Below are positions 1 through 8,297 of a stretch of DNA of 64,000 bases, piece by piece (the stretch's first letter is position 1; each line of letters opens with the position of its first letter). The DNA comes from Brevibacillus brevis NBRC 100599 (lineage in GTDB: Bacteria; Bacillota; Bacilli; Brevibacillales; Brevibacillaceae): NCBI RefSeq assembly GCF_000010165.1, contig NC_012491.1, forward strand, positions 3,851,501 through 3,915,500. The letters are read 5' to 3'. A model generated the notes under the pieces. It was not told where the DNA came from and ran no database searches. It saw only the letters and a list, made by a program, of their open reading frames with translations. The position numbers were made by a program, and so were the translations under genes.

Positions 1-63
1 CACACACGAGGCAATTGACTCAGGCATATTTGCCACAGAAATCACATACATAGGAGAATTTCA

Positions 64-624
64 ATGGAACAAACCAACCCTACACCAAAATGGAAAGTGG
101 AATTGCTTGATTGGTTAAAATCGTTTGTCTTGATTGGTGGATTGACAGCCTTCATCTACGTATTTGTCATGGCTCCCTACGTCGTCCAAGGGCGCTCCAT
201 GGAAAGTACGTTGCATGACCGCGAGCGTGTCATCGTAAACAAAGCGATTTACTACCTCAAAGAACCGCAGCCAGGTGATATCGTCATCATTCATCCAGAT
301 GCAACTGGCGACAACTGGATCAAGCGCGTGGTCGCTGTTGCTGGTGACACCGTTGAAGCCAAAAATGATCAAGTGTACGTCAATGGCAAACCGCTCAGCG
401 AAGAGTATTTGGTCGAAAACAAGCTAAAAACCTCTGCGGCAGGTGTGACGTTAACCGAAGATTTTGATCCTGTGAAGATTCCTGAGGGCAGTGTGTTTGT
501 CATGGGGGATAATCGCAACAACAGTATGGACAGCCGCGTCATTGGCCCTGTTCAACTGGATCATGTAGTAGGACGTGCAGAAGCTGTATACTGGCCGCTG
601 TCCCAGATTCGCCTTCCACGTTAA
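64..624 (+). CDS. lepB: Signal peptidase I
   Basis: Membrane-bound serine protease that removes signal peptides from exported proteins on the outer face of the cytoplasmic membrane. The 186-residue length fits the short Gram-positive type. One N-terminal membrane segment (about residues 19-38) is followed by the catalytic Ser45 in GRSME and the general base Lys87 in WIKRVV. The family box GDNRNNSMDSR starts near residue 148. An AGGAGAA ribosome site lies 7 bases before the ATG. The gene is followed at once by a hairpin terminator and a convergent gene, so it probably ends its transcript here. Bacilli usually carry several sip paralogs, so this may be one of a set. Identification is by motif and is firm. 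Confidence 0.95.
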   Translation: MEQTNPTPKWKVELLDWLKSFVLIGGLTAFIYVFVMAPYVVQGRSMESTLHDRERVIVNKAIYYLKEPQPGDIVIIHPDATGDNWIKRVVAVAGDTVEAKNDQVYVNGKPLSEEYLVENKLKTSAAGVTLTEDFDPVKIPEGSVFVMGDNRNNSMDSRVIGPVQLDHVVGRAEAVYWPLSQIRLPR

Positions 625-644
625 CATGGATCCAGGCAGCAAAA

Positions 645-672
645 AGCCGCTCCTTATCGGGGCGGCTCTTTT
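645..672. terminator. Bidirectional hairpin between lepB and the VanY-type gene
   Basis: A 9-bp stem (645-653 with 659-667, one G-U pair) has an A-run on the left and a T-rich run on the right. It can end both lepB on the plus strand and the convergent carboxypeptidase gene on the minus strand. Confidence 0.8.
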
Positions 673-685
673 CGTTTTGATGATG

Positions 686-1507
686 TTATTTGCGGGCAAT
701 TGCCGCTTCAGAAAAATAATCCTCCAAAGTAAGGCCACCTGCCATAATTTCTTTTGCCATTTCCTTTCCTACATAACGCAAATGCCAAGGCTCATACGCA
801 TATCCAGTCGTATCTTCCTTACCCTTCAAATAACGAATGACGAACCCAGAGTCTGCACAGTTGGCTGCCAGCCATAACCCTTCAGGTGTCTCACCAAACG
901 ATTCTTCCAGGCGTGTACTAGCATCATGTCCGGATACATCCATAGCCAAGCCAGTCTGATGCTCGCTCTTTCCAGGCACGGCACTGTAGGCAGCGGCATG
1001 TTCTGCACCTTGCGTCCTTACATACGTTTCGTACAGCGATTTTTGAGTCTTATATGAGCGATAGCCAGAAACGGCATACAGTTCAATACCTTCTGTCTTT
1101 GCTTTGGCAAACAGTTCTTCTAATGCTTGTGCGGCTTCTGCTCGCAGCAATCGCTTCTCCACTTTTTCATCAAAAGGAAACGGAACATTCGGCTCTACCA
1201 AATCCGGTGGAATATAATCGCCTGGCAATGCCCGCTGTTTATTTACGACAACCGAGAGATCTGTTGCATTCGTAACGGTTGGCACTCCATCCACATCTTT
1301 TATCGTCTCTGCAAGCGTTGCCCGTTGGGGACGTGTCGTCTCCTCTTTATTCGGCTCAACTGTCGTTGCTTGCGTGCCCTCACCTGCGGGCTGTCCATTC
1401 GACTCGCTGGAAAGCAATCCACTTAATGAGGGAGGTTCACATCCACTGAGTAGTGCTACTGATAGCGCTGCGATGATCGCAAGGCTGCTGGTGCGATTTT
1501 TGTTCAT
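686..1507 (-). CDS. D-alanyl-D-alanine carboxypeptidase lipoprotein (peptidase M15B, VanY/DdcY type)
   Basis: Zinc D,D-carboxypeptidase predicted to trim the terminal D-Ala from peptidoglycan stem peptides outside the cell. The N-terminus has a lipoprotein signal with lipobox LLSGC (Cys23), so the mature protein should be membrane-tethered. A Thr/Glu-rich linker covers about residues 30-80. The M15B signatures follow: SGYRS (about 147-151), SEHQTGLAMD with zinc ligands His183 and Asp190, and EPWHLRYV with His242. The length of 273 residues is typical. The family is shared by glycopeptide-resistance VanY and by housekeeping enzymes; no vanH, vanA or vanX neighbours are present, so a cell-wall maintenance role is more likely. 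An AGGATCGATC stretch before the ATG gives a ribosome site. Confidence 0.9.
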   Translation of the reverse strand: MNKNRTSSLAIIAALSVALLSGCEPPSLSGLLSSESNGQPAGEGTQATTVEPNKEETTRPQRATLAETIKDVDGVPTVTNATDLSVVVNKQRALPGDYIPPDLVEPNVPFPFDEKVEKRLLRAEAAQALEELFAKAKTEGIELYAVSGYRSYKTQKSLYETYVRTQGAEHAAAYSAVPGKSEHQTGLAMDVSGHDASTRLEESFGETPEGLWLAANCADSGFVIRYLKGKEDTTGYAYEPWHLRYVGKEMAKEIMAGGLTLEDYFSEAAIARK

Positions 1508-1589
1508 GATCGATCCTCCTGGTTCCTTACAGACACATACGTTCTGCTCTACCTTACCACGGAGTAGTACGAAAAAAAAGGTAGATAGG

Positions 1590-2480
1590 TCACGCTTTTT
1601 CAGCGGTATATTTCTCGTTTAGCTGTTTGACAAGCGCTGGTAACCATTCATTTAGCACCCAAAATGGGAAGCCCGCAGCCTTAGCCTTTCCGTTATCCAT
1701 GTACAAGGATGCTAAAAATCCAAAGGGAGACGCGTCAGAAGCATCTGTCGTTTGTTCGATCCGGGCAGGTTTTCCGACTGTTTGCGCAATGGTCTCCATT
1801 AGCTTAGCAAGCGAAACAGTCCCATCCGAGCACGCATTCACTGGCCCTGTGATGGACGTTGTCGTCAGCCATGCCAAAAATTGAGCTGCTTCCTGTGCAT
1901 GTATGAAGCCCATCTGTGCAGCGGGATTCGTGATACCAATCGGCCGCTCCTCTTGGACATGCTCAATATGAAACCATAGCCGCTGTGTGTAATCGTCTTC
2001 CGCCAGAACGATTGGAAAACGAACGGCTACGACAGGAAAGGCCTTTTCTTGAAAAAAGACGGCTTCTGCTTGACGCTTTCCCTCTTGATAGGTTGTCTCG
2101 TCTCTTGTTTTCAGGTTGATTGCATACGTGTATGGATCAAAGGCTTCTTCCTGTAGTGGTTCCTCGGCATAATCGTAGACGGACAAGGTAGAGGTCAAAA
2201 CGTACTTTCCCACTTTCCCCCGAAAAACCTTACACGCATCCAGTGCATTTTGAGAGGAATAACAGATGTTATCGTACACCACGTCCCACTGCTCTTCCCC
2301 TGCTGCCGCTAGCGAGTGGACGTTATCTCGGTCAAGCGTCATTCTTTTGACAGCGGCAGGCAACTCCAATTGGGTAAGCCCCCTCGTTGCCACGGTAACG
2401 TCTGCCCCCGCTTCAACGAGAAGCTGGACCAATCGCTTTCCAAAAAATCGCGTTCCGCCGAGTACAAGTACTTTCTTCAT
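1590..2480 (-). CDS. NAD-dependent epimerase/dehydratase family protein (extended SDR)
   Basis: Rossmann-fold oxidoreductase of 296 residues. The N-terminus KVLVLGGTRFFG contains the GxxGxxG dinucleotide-binding loop, with the downstream strand VTVATRG. A region near residue 95 (YVLTSTLSVYDY) holds the Ser and Tyr of the SDR active site. The substrate cannot be named: relatives act on nucleotide sugars, isoflavonoids or act as RNA-binding CSP41-like proteins. Its end lies 26 bases before the ggt stop region on the same strand, with ggt upstream in the opposite reading order, so the two are probably cotranscribed from the ggt promoter. Confidence 0.8.
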   Translation of the reverse strand: MKKVLVLGGTRFFGKRLVQLLVEAGADVTVATRGLTQLELPAAVKRMTLDRDNVHSLAAAGEEQWDVVYDNICYSSQNALDACKVFRGKVGKYVLTSTLSVYDYAEEPLQEEAFDPYTYAINLKTRDETTYQEGKRQAEAVFFQEKAFPVVAVRFPIVLAEDDYTQRLWFHIEHVQEERPIGITNPAAQMGFIHAQEAAQFLAWLTTTSITGPVNACSDGTVSLAKLMETIAQTVGKPARIEQTTDASDASPFGFLASLYMDNGKAKAAGFPFWVLNEWLPALVKQLNEKYTAEKA

Positions 2481-2506
2481 TTTTGCTACATCCTTTCCTT
2501 ATCAGC

Positions 2507-4540
2507 CTACTTTTTGCTATTCAACTCGATGGATCGCTCTCCTTCCTTCCACATAACCGTATAGCCCAACTTCTCGCCAACTTTTTTGACAGGCAAGTAA
2601 GGAATTCCCTTCAACATGACCACATCAGACTGGAAGGACGTCACTTTTTGTCCCAGCCCTAACAGCAACTTGTTGGCGTGAACATACGCTACTCCATCTA
2701 TCATCGCTTTTTGATCTGCCCTGTATGGATAGACATTGCCGTTTACTCGTAAATGAAAGGGCCCATCTTTTTCTTTTGGGGACTGGATTGGCTGAGCAGC
2801 CGTATACGCAATGGCATCGACCCCGAGTACAGTACCCTCGCGTGTGTTATCTGCTCCGCCGTACATTTTTCCCGTTTCAAAATCGTACACAATCGCTTGG
2901 ACGTTGCCAATGTTTGTCGGTTCCTCAACAAAGACGTGACCTTTTGCCATCAATTGCAGGATGACATCTTGGTCAATGCCCGCTTCCCACGTTACATTCG
3001 GATAGCTGCTAGAAAAAATGCGTGGTGCACGGATGGCATCCTCAATTTCCATTCCATGATCGATCACATTGAGAATCGTCTGCGATACAGAGGCGATAAT
3101 GGTTGAGCCACCAGGTGAGCCAATTGCTAAAAAGGGCTTCCCGTCTTTTAGCACCATGGTTGGCGTCATGCTCGAACGTGGACGCTTGCCGGGCTCGACC
3201 TGATTGACTCCGCCAGGAATCGCGTCAAAATCTGTCAGCTCATTATTGAGCATGAAGCCATAACCAGGCACCATCACACCGCTGCCAAAAATATCTTCGA
3301 TCGTGGTCGTATACGCAACGATATTCCCCCATTTGTCCATCACAGAGAAATGCGTGGTCTGCTTGACCGGAGATTGATCTCTCAGTTTCATGGACACCAC
3401 TGGCTTTTTGCCAGGATCGTACTTCCAAGGATCTCCTGCCCCTACATTGGCATTCGCTGTCTCTTCACGAATGAGCTGGCGCCGCTCCTTGATGTATTCG
3501 TCAGCAATCAGCCCCTTTTTCGGTACTGGATAAACATCCGCGTCCGCCATAAACGCCGCCCGATCTGCGTAGGCAAGGTGATTGGCTTCGATCAGATGAT
3601 GCAAATAGGCTACCGACCCAATGCCGTCCTTTTGGTTATCGTAGCCTTCCATCAGCTTCAAAATCTGAATGAGTGTCAAGCCGCCAGAACTGGGGGGTGC
3701 CATCGAAATCACTTCATACCCGCGATACATGCCGTGGACCGGTTCACGCTCTTTTACTTGATACGCCTGCAAATCATCGAGAGTCATAGAGCCTCCCGTC
3801 CTTTGTACTTCTTCGACAAGTGCCTTGCCAATTTCCCCTTCATACAAGGCATCAGAGCCTTTGTCTCGAATGATCTTCAACGTTTTCGCCAATTGGGGCT
3901 GAACCAGCATCTCGCCTTCTTTGAGTGGAACGCCGTTTGGCGCAAACACCTGTGCAGCAGCCCCGTGCTTTTTCAGCTTTTCCATGGAATTGGCAATAAA
4001 TTGAGCGGACACCCAGTTGACGCGAACTCCTTTTTCCGCCAATTCAATCGACGGTTCTATCACTTTTCCCAAATCCCATGTCCCATACGATTTCAACGCC
4101 TGCTCTACTCCCAGCAATGTGCCTGGGACACCTACGGCCTGACCACTCGTATGTCTCTCCTCAAATGGGATCGGGTTACCATCCGCCTGTAAAAACATAT
4201 CGGGAGTCACCTTGGAAGGAGCCACCTCTCGACTATCTAGCACCGTCACTTTGTTTTGATCCTTCACATAAATCATCATAAAGCCACCGCCGCCGATACC
4301 GGACATATACGGTTCTGCTACATTTAGCGCAAATTGGATCCCAGCCGCAGCGTCAATCGCATTGCCGCCTTTTGCCAAGATATCTCTACCGACCTGTGCC
4401 GCTGCTGGATGAGAGACCGCGACAATTCCTTTTGTAGCTCCTTGCACGCCTGCTGGCACACCTGGGACTTTCCCCACAGCCAAATGAGGAAACGAAAGCA
4501 CGGTAACAATCGAGAGGGTAACCAACATCCCTTTTTTCAT
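2507..4540 (-). CDS. ggt: Gamma-glutamyltranspeptidase with C-terminal copper amine oxidase N-like domain
   Basis: Secreted N-terminal nucleophile hydrolase that cleaves or transfers gamma-glutamyl groups from glutathione, glutamine or poly-gamma-glutamate. There is a signal peptide at the N-terminus. The autoprocessing and catalytic Thr is in TTHFSV (about residue 395), followed by substrate-pocket motifs SSMTPT and SPGGST. The last about 85 residues (from LRVNGNVYPY) look like the copper amine oxidase N-terminal-like domain common on Bacillales exoproteins, which explains the length of 677 against about 580 for B. subtilis Ggt. Two ATGs have ribosome sites (4564 and 4540). The promoter at 4579-4608 would start the RNA inside the upstream ribosome site, so I chose 4540. 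Confidence 0.93.
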   Translation of the reverse strand: MKKGMLVTLSIVTVLSFPHLAVGKVPGVPAGVQGATKGIVAVSHPAAAQVGRDILAKGGNAIDAAAGIQFALNVAEPYMSGIGGGGFMMIYVKDQNKVTVLDSREVAPSKVTPDMFLQADGNPIPFEERHTSGQAVGVPGTLLGVEQALKSYGTWDLGKVIEPSIELAEKGVRVNWVSAQFIANSMEKLKKHGAAAQVFAPNGVPLKEGEMLVQPQLAKTLKIIRDKGSDALYEGEIGKALVEEVQRTGGSMTLDDLQAYQVKEREPVHGMYRGYEVISMAPPSSGGLTLIQILKLMEGYDNQKDGIGSVAYLHHLIEANHLAYADRAAFMADADVYPVPKKGLIADEYIKERRQLIREETANANVGAGDPWKYDPGKKPVVSMKLRDQSPVKQTTHFSVMDKWGNIVAYTTTIEDIFGSGVMVPGYGFMLNNELTDFDAIPGGVNQVEPGKRPRSSMTPTMVLKDGKPFLAIGSPGGSTIIASVSQTILNVIDHGMEIEDAIRAPRIFSSSYPNVTWEAGIDQDVILQLMAKGHVFVEEPTNIGNVQAIVYDFETGKMYGGADNTREGTVLGVDAIAYTAAQPIQSPKEKDGPFHLRVNGNVYPYRADQKAMIDGVAYVHANKLLLGLGQKVTSFQSDVVMLKGIPYLPVKKVGEKLGYTVMWKEGERSIELNSKK

Positions 4541-4578
4541 GCGATCCCTCCTATTCCATTTCATTAACTCCTCCTATT

Positions 4579-4608
4579 ATTATAATTTTCAGCATTTTTC
4601 AAGGTCAA
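4579..4608 (-). promoter_or_regulatory. Sigma-A-type promoter of ggt
   Basis: On the minus strand TTGACC (4608-4603) and TATAAT (4584-4579) are separated by 18 bases. The predicted RNA start, about 4572, falls inside the AGGAGGAG that precedes the ATG at 4564, favouring the second ATG at 4540 with its own AGGAGGG. Confidence 0.65.
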
Positions 4609-4646
4609 CCCACATTCACAGTTGCCTAGGCAAACTTTTCTCTACA

Positions 4647-4697
4647 GAAAAAAACACTCTTCTGTAACAAGACTTGTCGTCTTCGCAGAAGAGTGTT
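4647..4697 (-). terminator. Terminator of the phosphodiester glycosidase operon
   Basis: A 12-bp perfect stem (4653-4664 with 4686-4697) is followed on the minus strand by a run of seven T. It lies directly downstream of the 4709 stop. Confidence 0.85.
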
Positions 4698-4708
4698 GCG
4701 ATTTTTGC

Positions 4709-5779
4709 TTAAGGCATGACGACCAAATTGCTCACCACGCGTCGTTCTTTGCCGCCAGAAGGCTTGTTCAACAGCTTGCCGTTGTAATAAAACGCACTGG
4801 AGCCGCCGCCGTCGAGGTTATACGCATCCACGACATGCCACTCTTGCAGCTTTCTTTGCGCTTCCTCCAGCGTAACACCATTACTCCAGCCATCTCGTCT
4901 TCCATCAATGACAATCAGCAGCAAATCGCCGTTGTCGAAATGCCCGATCAGTGTTCGCGGTTGACGCGCATTCGCCCATTCACGCGGGATAGGCAATCGT
5001 TTTCCACCCTGCAAAAGACGCGGCAAGAAGCTCGCTCCCTGCAATATCCCTTGTTGCGTAATTTGCGCCTGCGTCTTGATGCTTGTTCCGACCAGATGAC
5101 CTTTGTTATTGAAACCGACAAAGCTCAGCTTCGCATTATTGGAAAAGGTTCGAATCTTGCCGTCAACAACCGTAATGCCTAGCGGAGTCAGATTGCCCTG
5201 CTTGTCCGACATAAAGCCGCCTGCATTGATCGCAAGAATGGAGCCTGTACGCTTACCAGCTTGACTTGTTGTTTCTCCCTTACTTTTCACAGAGTTGTTG
5301 GCCAGCACCATTTTCAGCGCGTTTGGATCATTGAGGCGAACTTTGGCCATATAGCCGCGGTATCCGCCTTCTTGCAGGGAATATACTTTCACTGTCGAGT
5401 TTTTCCCGAAGTGTTGACCGATCGGCTTGCCAAGCATGTTGGACAAAATCGTGTCCAATACATCCGCAGATTTTTGTGTCTGGGATTTGCTCGCTTCCAA
5501 TGCGCTGCTGATCTTCTTGTGTTGTTGCTCGTATTCTTTCTGTTCCTTTTTCGAGCGATCCTGAATGTCTTCGATGACGGTTTCTACGTTTCGAAGCTGC
5601 ACCTTGGTATCGTTGAGCCGTTCCCCCAGCTCATCTGCTTGGCTCTTCGCTACGGCAGAAGAAAGCTTCAGTCCTTCTGTCTGGAGCTTGTCCACTGGAT
5701 TGTCCAGCGCAAAAGCGACCAAAAAACCGAGCGCTGGCGCCAACAGAAAGAGAAAGAAACGGTTTATCTTACCAAGCAC
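4709..5779 (-). CDS. Membrane-anchored phosphodiester glycosidase (NAGPA domain) family protein
   Basis: About 356 residues. An N-terminal membrane segment (FFLFLLAPALGFLVAFAL) is followed by a coiled-coil stretch of about 90 residues rich in Lys, Glu and Gln. The C-terminal half is the NAGPA-type fold, seen by INAGGF, the GHFDNGDLLLIVIDGR segment and the closing NLDGGGSSAFYYNG. Relatives include the lysosomal uncovering enzyme and bacterial proteins annotated as exopolysaccharide-linked. The ATG at 5788 touches its GGAGG without spacing, so the GTG at 5779, 9 bases from GGAGG, is the better start. It overlaps the preceding coiled-coil gene by 11 bases, so the two are translationally coupled. 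Substrate unknown; likely acts at the cell surface. Confidence 0.8.
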   Translation of the reverse strand: MLGKINRFFLFLLAPALGFLVAFALDNPVDKLQTEGLKLSSAVAKSQADELGERLNDTKVQLRNVETVIEDIQDRSKKEQKEYEQQHKKISSALEASKSQTQKSADVLDTILSNMLGKPIGQHFGKNSTVKVYSLQEGGYRGYMAKVRLNDPNALKMVLANNSVKSKGETTSQAGKRTGSILAINAGGFMSDKQGNLTPLGITVVDGKIRTFSNNAKLSFVGFNNKGHLVGTSIKTQAQITQQGILQGASFLPRLLQGGKRLPIPREWANARQPRTLIGHFDNGDLLLIVIDGRRDGWSNGVTLEEAQRKLQEWHVVDAYNLDGGGSSAFYYNGKLLNKPSGGKERRVVSNLVVMP

Positions 5780-6275
5780 GGGCAGCATCCTCCAATTTTT
5801 TCAGAGATGCTTTCAAATCAACCAGCTGTTTGTTGAGTTGGTCAACCCGATCCTGCAGGGCTTCTTTGGTCTTGTTGGTGCCACCAATGGTTTCACCCGT
5901 CAAAGCCAAATCTTCTTCCAGATTTCCTAGACCCTTCTGGACATTTTGCATTTCTTCCTGCACGAGAGTCAATTGATCTCCCAATGCCTTCATCTGCTTT
6001 TGATTATTTTCCTGAATTTGATCAATTCGTTGGTTTACAAATTGTTGCTGCTTGTCCAACGTATAAACAGCAAAGGCATATCCAGCATAGGCAAGTCCTA
6101 CCCAGACCAGAACGGCCAAAACGATCGGTAGTAAAGGGCGCTTACCTTCTGTCTGGGAGGGAATCAATGCCTGAAAAAGACTGCCTCTTCTGCGTCTTCC
6201 TTTCTGCTTCCCGTTTGCCGGGAGTGGCAGTGTGGGTGACGAAGTCGATGACGCTCCCATGTATTTGTCGTCCAT
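5769..6275 (-). CDS. Single-pass membrane coiled-coil protein, function unknown
   Basis: 168 residues from the ATG at 6275, which has a GGAGG-type site just upstream; longer readings run into non-coding sequence. A basic N-terminal region (KQKGRRRRGSLF) precedes one membrane helix (LLPIVLAVLVWVGLAYAGYAFAVYTL). The rest is predicted long coiled coil (heptads of Leu/Ile with Gln, Lys, Glu) outside the membrane. It couples to the glycosidase-like protein, whose N-terminal half has the same layout of one membrane helix plus coiled coil, so I infer that the two may pair through their coils. No recognised family. A TATAAT lies at 6320-6315. Confidence 0.75.
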   Translation of the reverse strand: MDDKYMGASSTSSPTLPLPANGKQKGRRRRGSLFQALIPSQTEGKRPLLPIVLAVLVWVGLAYAGYAFAVYTLDKQQQFVNQRIDQIQENNQKQMKALGDQLTLVQEEMQNVQKGLGNLEEDLALTGETIGGTNKTKEALQDRVDQLNKQLVDLKASLKKLEDAARAW

Positions 6276-6377
6276 CGGCTCCCTCCTCCTTTCTGTGGCA
6301 TAGAGTGAGGTTTTATTATAACATAGAAAGTTTTTGAAGCAGCATTTTGCTGAATAATGGGAAAATACGTCGAGAAA

Positions 6378-6407
6378 AGAAAATACCGCCACTATTTTTT
6401 GGCGGTA
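6378..6407 (-). terminator. Terminator of the RDD gene
   Basis: A 7-bp stem (6384-6390 with 6401-6407) with a T-rich run after it on the minus strand, directly downstream of the RDD stop at 6415. Confidence 0.75.
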
Positions 6408-6414
6408 CTTCGCT

Positions 6415-7239
6415 TTATTTTCGGAGTTGAAATTCGTTTTGTAGCTGATTGTGCAGCCTTTGCAAAAACAGGATCGGGTCTTCCTTGTTGGTCTGTTCGT
6501 CAACAAGCTCTAATTTTTTGCGTAGGATGCTGGCTATTAGATTCCCAAGTTCATATTTTTTCGCTTGAGATAAAGAAGATAATCTGCTAATGAAGGAGGA
6601 AAGCAGCTGCCAATCCTCTCGGGTAATCGCCTGTTTTTGGCGCTCATCAAGCACGAGTAGCGCATGATTCAAATCAAAGCCGTTTGGCTGTTTGTCTTTC
6701 TTTTTCTGAAAAAGAGTCGATCGCTGTCCTGACTCCACTACGACAATTGTGCCCGCTACCATATCACCAATTCGCTTATCACGGGGGTGAAAAAAGCAGA
6801 CGAGCGCCCCGAGAAAATAACCAGTCGGCATTGCGTCAATGATGCGAAACAGATTCCGGATCGTCGAGGAAACAAACGTCGCAGGCTGTCCGTTATCACG
6901 GATGACCCGGATTCCCACCAGCCTTTTGCCAACGGTCTGTCCACCCCAGAATGCTTCCTGTAACCAATAGTAGCCAAAATTTATTACGAAAGTCACCAGG
7001 AGAACGATGGCCAACGTGTAGTTGCCAGAATCCGGGGAAAAATCATCTTCATTTCCAAATAAAACTATACCAAACAATATAAATACAGTAAGATTAACCA
7101 GGAACAAAATTCCTGTATCAATCAGCATCGCAGTGGCGCGACTGCCTAAACCTGCCGTCTGAAATCGCAGCATAACATGCTCGGGTGTCACGACAGACGC
7201 TTCTCGATTTGACCCACTGACGTATGTCGGTTCATTCAT
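6415..7239 (-). CDS. RDD family membrane protein
   Basis: 274 residues. The first about 165 form an RDD domain: RATAMLIDTGILF gives the Arg/Asp signature, followed by three hydrophobic segments and the conserved GQTVGKRLVGIRVIRDNG turn and HPRDKRIGDMVAGT end. A hydrophilic tail of about 100 residues follows. RDD proteins are integral membrane proteins; some have been linked to sodium or proton antiport, but the role of most is unproven. Here it is divergent from a SpoIIM-family gene, and both lie beside the MoxR-DUF58 operon, an arrangement found repeatedly in Firmicutes and Actinobacteria. A second, smaller RDD protein is at 50324. Confidence 0.88.
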   Translation of the reverse strand: MNEPTYVSGSNREASVVTPEHVMLRFQTAGLGSRATAMLIDTGILFLVNLTVFILFGIVLFGNEDDFSPDSGNYTLAIVLLVTFVINFGYYWLQEAFWGGQTVGKRLVGIRVIRDNGQPATFVSSTIRNLFRIIDAMPTGYFLGALVCFFHPRDKRIGDMVAGTIVVVESGQRSTLFQKKKDKQPNGFDLNHALLVLDERQKQAITREDWQLLSSFISRLSSLSQAKKYELGNLIASILRKKLELVDEQTNKEDPILFLQRLHNQLQNEFQLRK

Positions 7240-7316
7240 GATGTTTTTCTTCCCCCCTCGAAACTATGAGTTTTTTACGAGTGATTACACACACGCTAAT
7301 GAAGGAGGCATTATAC

Positions 7317-8297
7317 ATGGATATTACCTCGTTTTGGCACAAGCATAAGGCCTCTTGGGCCGAACTGGAACAATTAGTGGAGCGTTTTACCCGACAACCT
7401 CGGCACATCAGTGCTACCGATATTGATCGACTGACACAGCTATACAAGAAGACGTCTGCTCATTTGGCCTATGTACGCTCCTACCATCCTGCGGACGAGA
7501 TCACCCTCTACTTAAACCAACTTGTCTTACGTGCACACAATTTGGCTTACAAGCAGCGAATAGGCAGCTGGCAGCAGCTCAAGCATTTCTTTGGCAGCTA
7601 CTTGATGGGTCTCGTACATAAGCGAATGAGCTTCATTGGTGTGGCAGCGCTTCTTTTCATCATCGGTGGCATTTCTGGTTTTGCCGCCGTCATGGTCGAT
7701 CCACTCAACCTGTATTATGTATTGCCACAAGGGATGGCGGAGCAGATCGATCCATCCAGGCTGGGAGAAGGGCACGAATCACTCGACAGTCCGGTCATCT
7801 CCACGATGATTATGACCAACAACATCAAAGTCGCGATGCTGGCCTTTGTCAGTGGAATTACGTTTGGAATCGTTCCCATCTACCTTCTCTTATTCAATGG
7901 CCTTCTGGTTGGAGCTTTGGCAGCCGTCTACTATCAGGCAGATAGCAGCTACGCGTTTTGGGCCTACATTTTGCCGCACGGCGTGATTGAGCTGACTGCC
8001 ATCTTTATTGCGGGCGGAGCAGGTCTTCACATGGGATACCGCCTGCTTGTGCCCGGTCGTTACGCACGAAGACATCAATTTTTGGAGGCGGCAAAAGAGT
8101 CTGCACATCTGCTGTTGGCTACCATCCCGCTTTTGTTCATCGCGGGAATCATCGAGGGCTATATTACACCCTCGAGTCTCTCTCTCGAAGCCAAGTACAT
8201 CGTAGCTGTTGGCACATTGCTTTTGCTGATTGCCTGGTACCTCCTCGGATACAAGTCCGATTCTCACAAAGCTTCTCTTGATTTGATGTCCAAATAG
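7317..8297 (+). CDS. SpoIIM-family (DUF95) integral membrane protein
   Basis: 326 residues from the ATG at 7317, preceded by GAAGGAGG. The N-terminal about 110 residues are soluble; the rest holds five or six membrane helices with the family segments AAVMVDP and FGIVPIYLLLFNGLLVG and the HGVIELTAIFIAGGAGL motif. SpoIIM of the sporulation engulfment DMP complex is about 210 residues. This longer form is the paralog that travels with RDD, DUF58 and MoxR genes, so a sporulation role should not be assumed. The 3' end overlaps the convergent DUF58 gene by 34 bases with no terminator between them. Confidence 0.88.
   Translation: MDITSFWHKHKASWAELEQLVERFTRQPRHISATDIDRLTQLYKKTSAHLAYVRSYHPADEITLYLNQLVLRAHNLAYKQRIGSWQQLKHFFGSYLMGLVHKRMSFIGVAALLFIIGGISGFAAVMVDPLNLYYVLPQGMAEQIDPSRLGEGHESLDSPVISTMIMTNNIKVAMLAFVSGITFGIVPIYLLLFNGLLVGALAAVYYQADSSYAFWAYILPHGVIELTAIFIAGGAGLHMGYRLLVPGRYARRHQFLEAAKESAHLLLATIPLLFIAGIIEGYITPSSLSLEAKYIVAVGTLLLLIAWYLLGYKSDSHKASLDLMSK

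Noticed and set aside
686-1507. Glycopeptide resistance locus because of the VanY-type enzyme
   Set aside because: No vanR, vanS, vanH, vanA or vanX neighbours; a cell-wall housekeeping role is more likely.
3350-4192. 280-residue plus-strand open frame
   Set aside because: It lies wholly antisense to ggt, has no ribosome site and no family-like composition. It is a shadow of the ggt codons.
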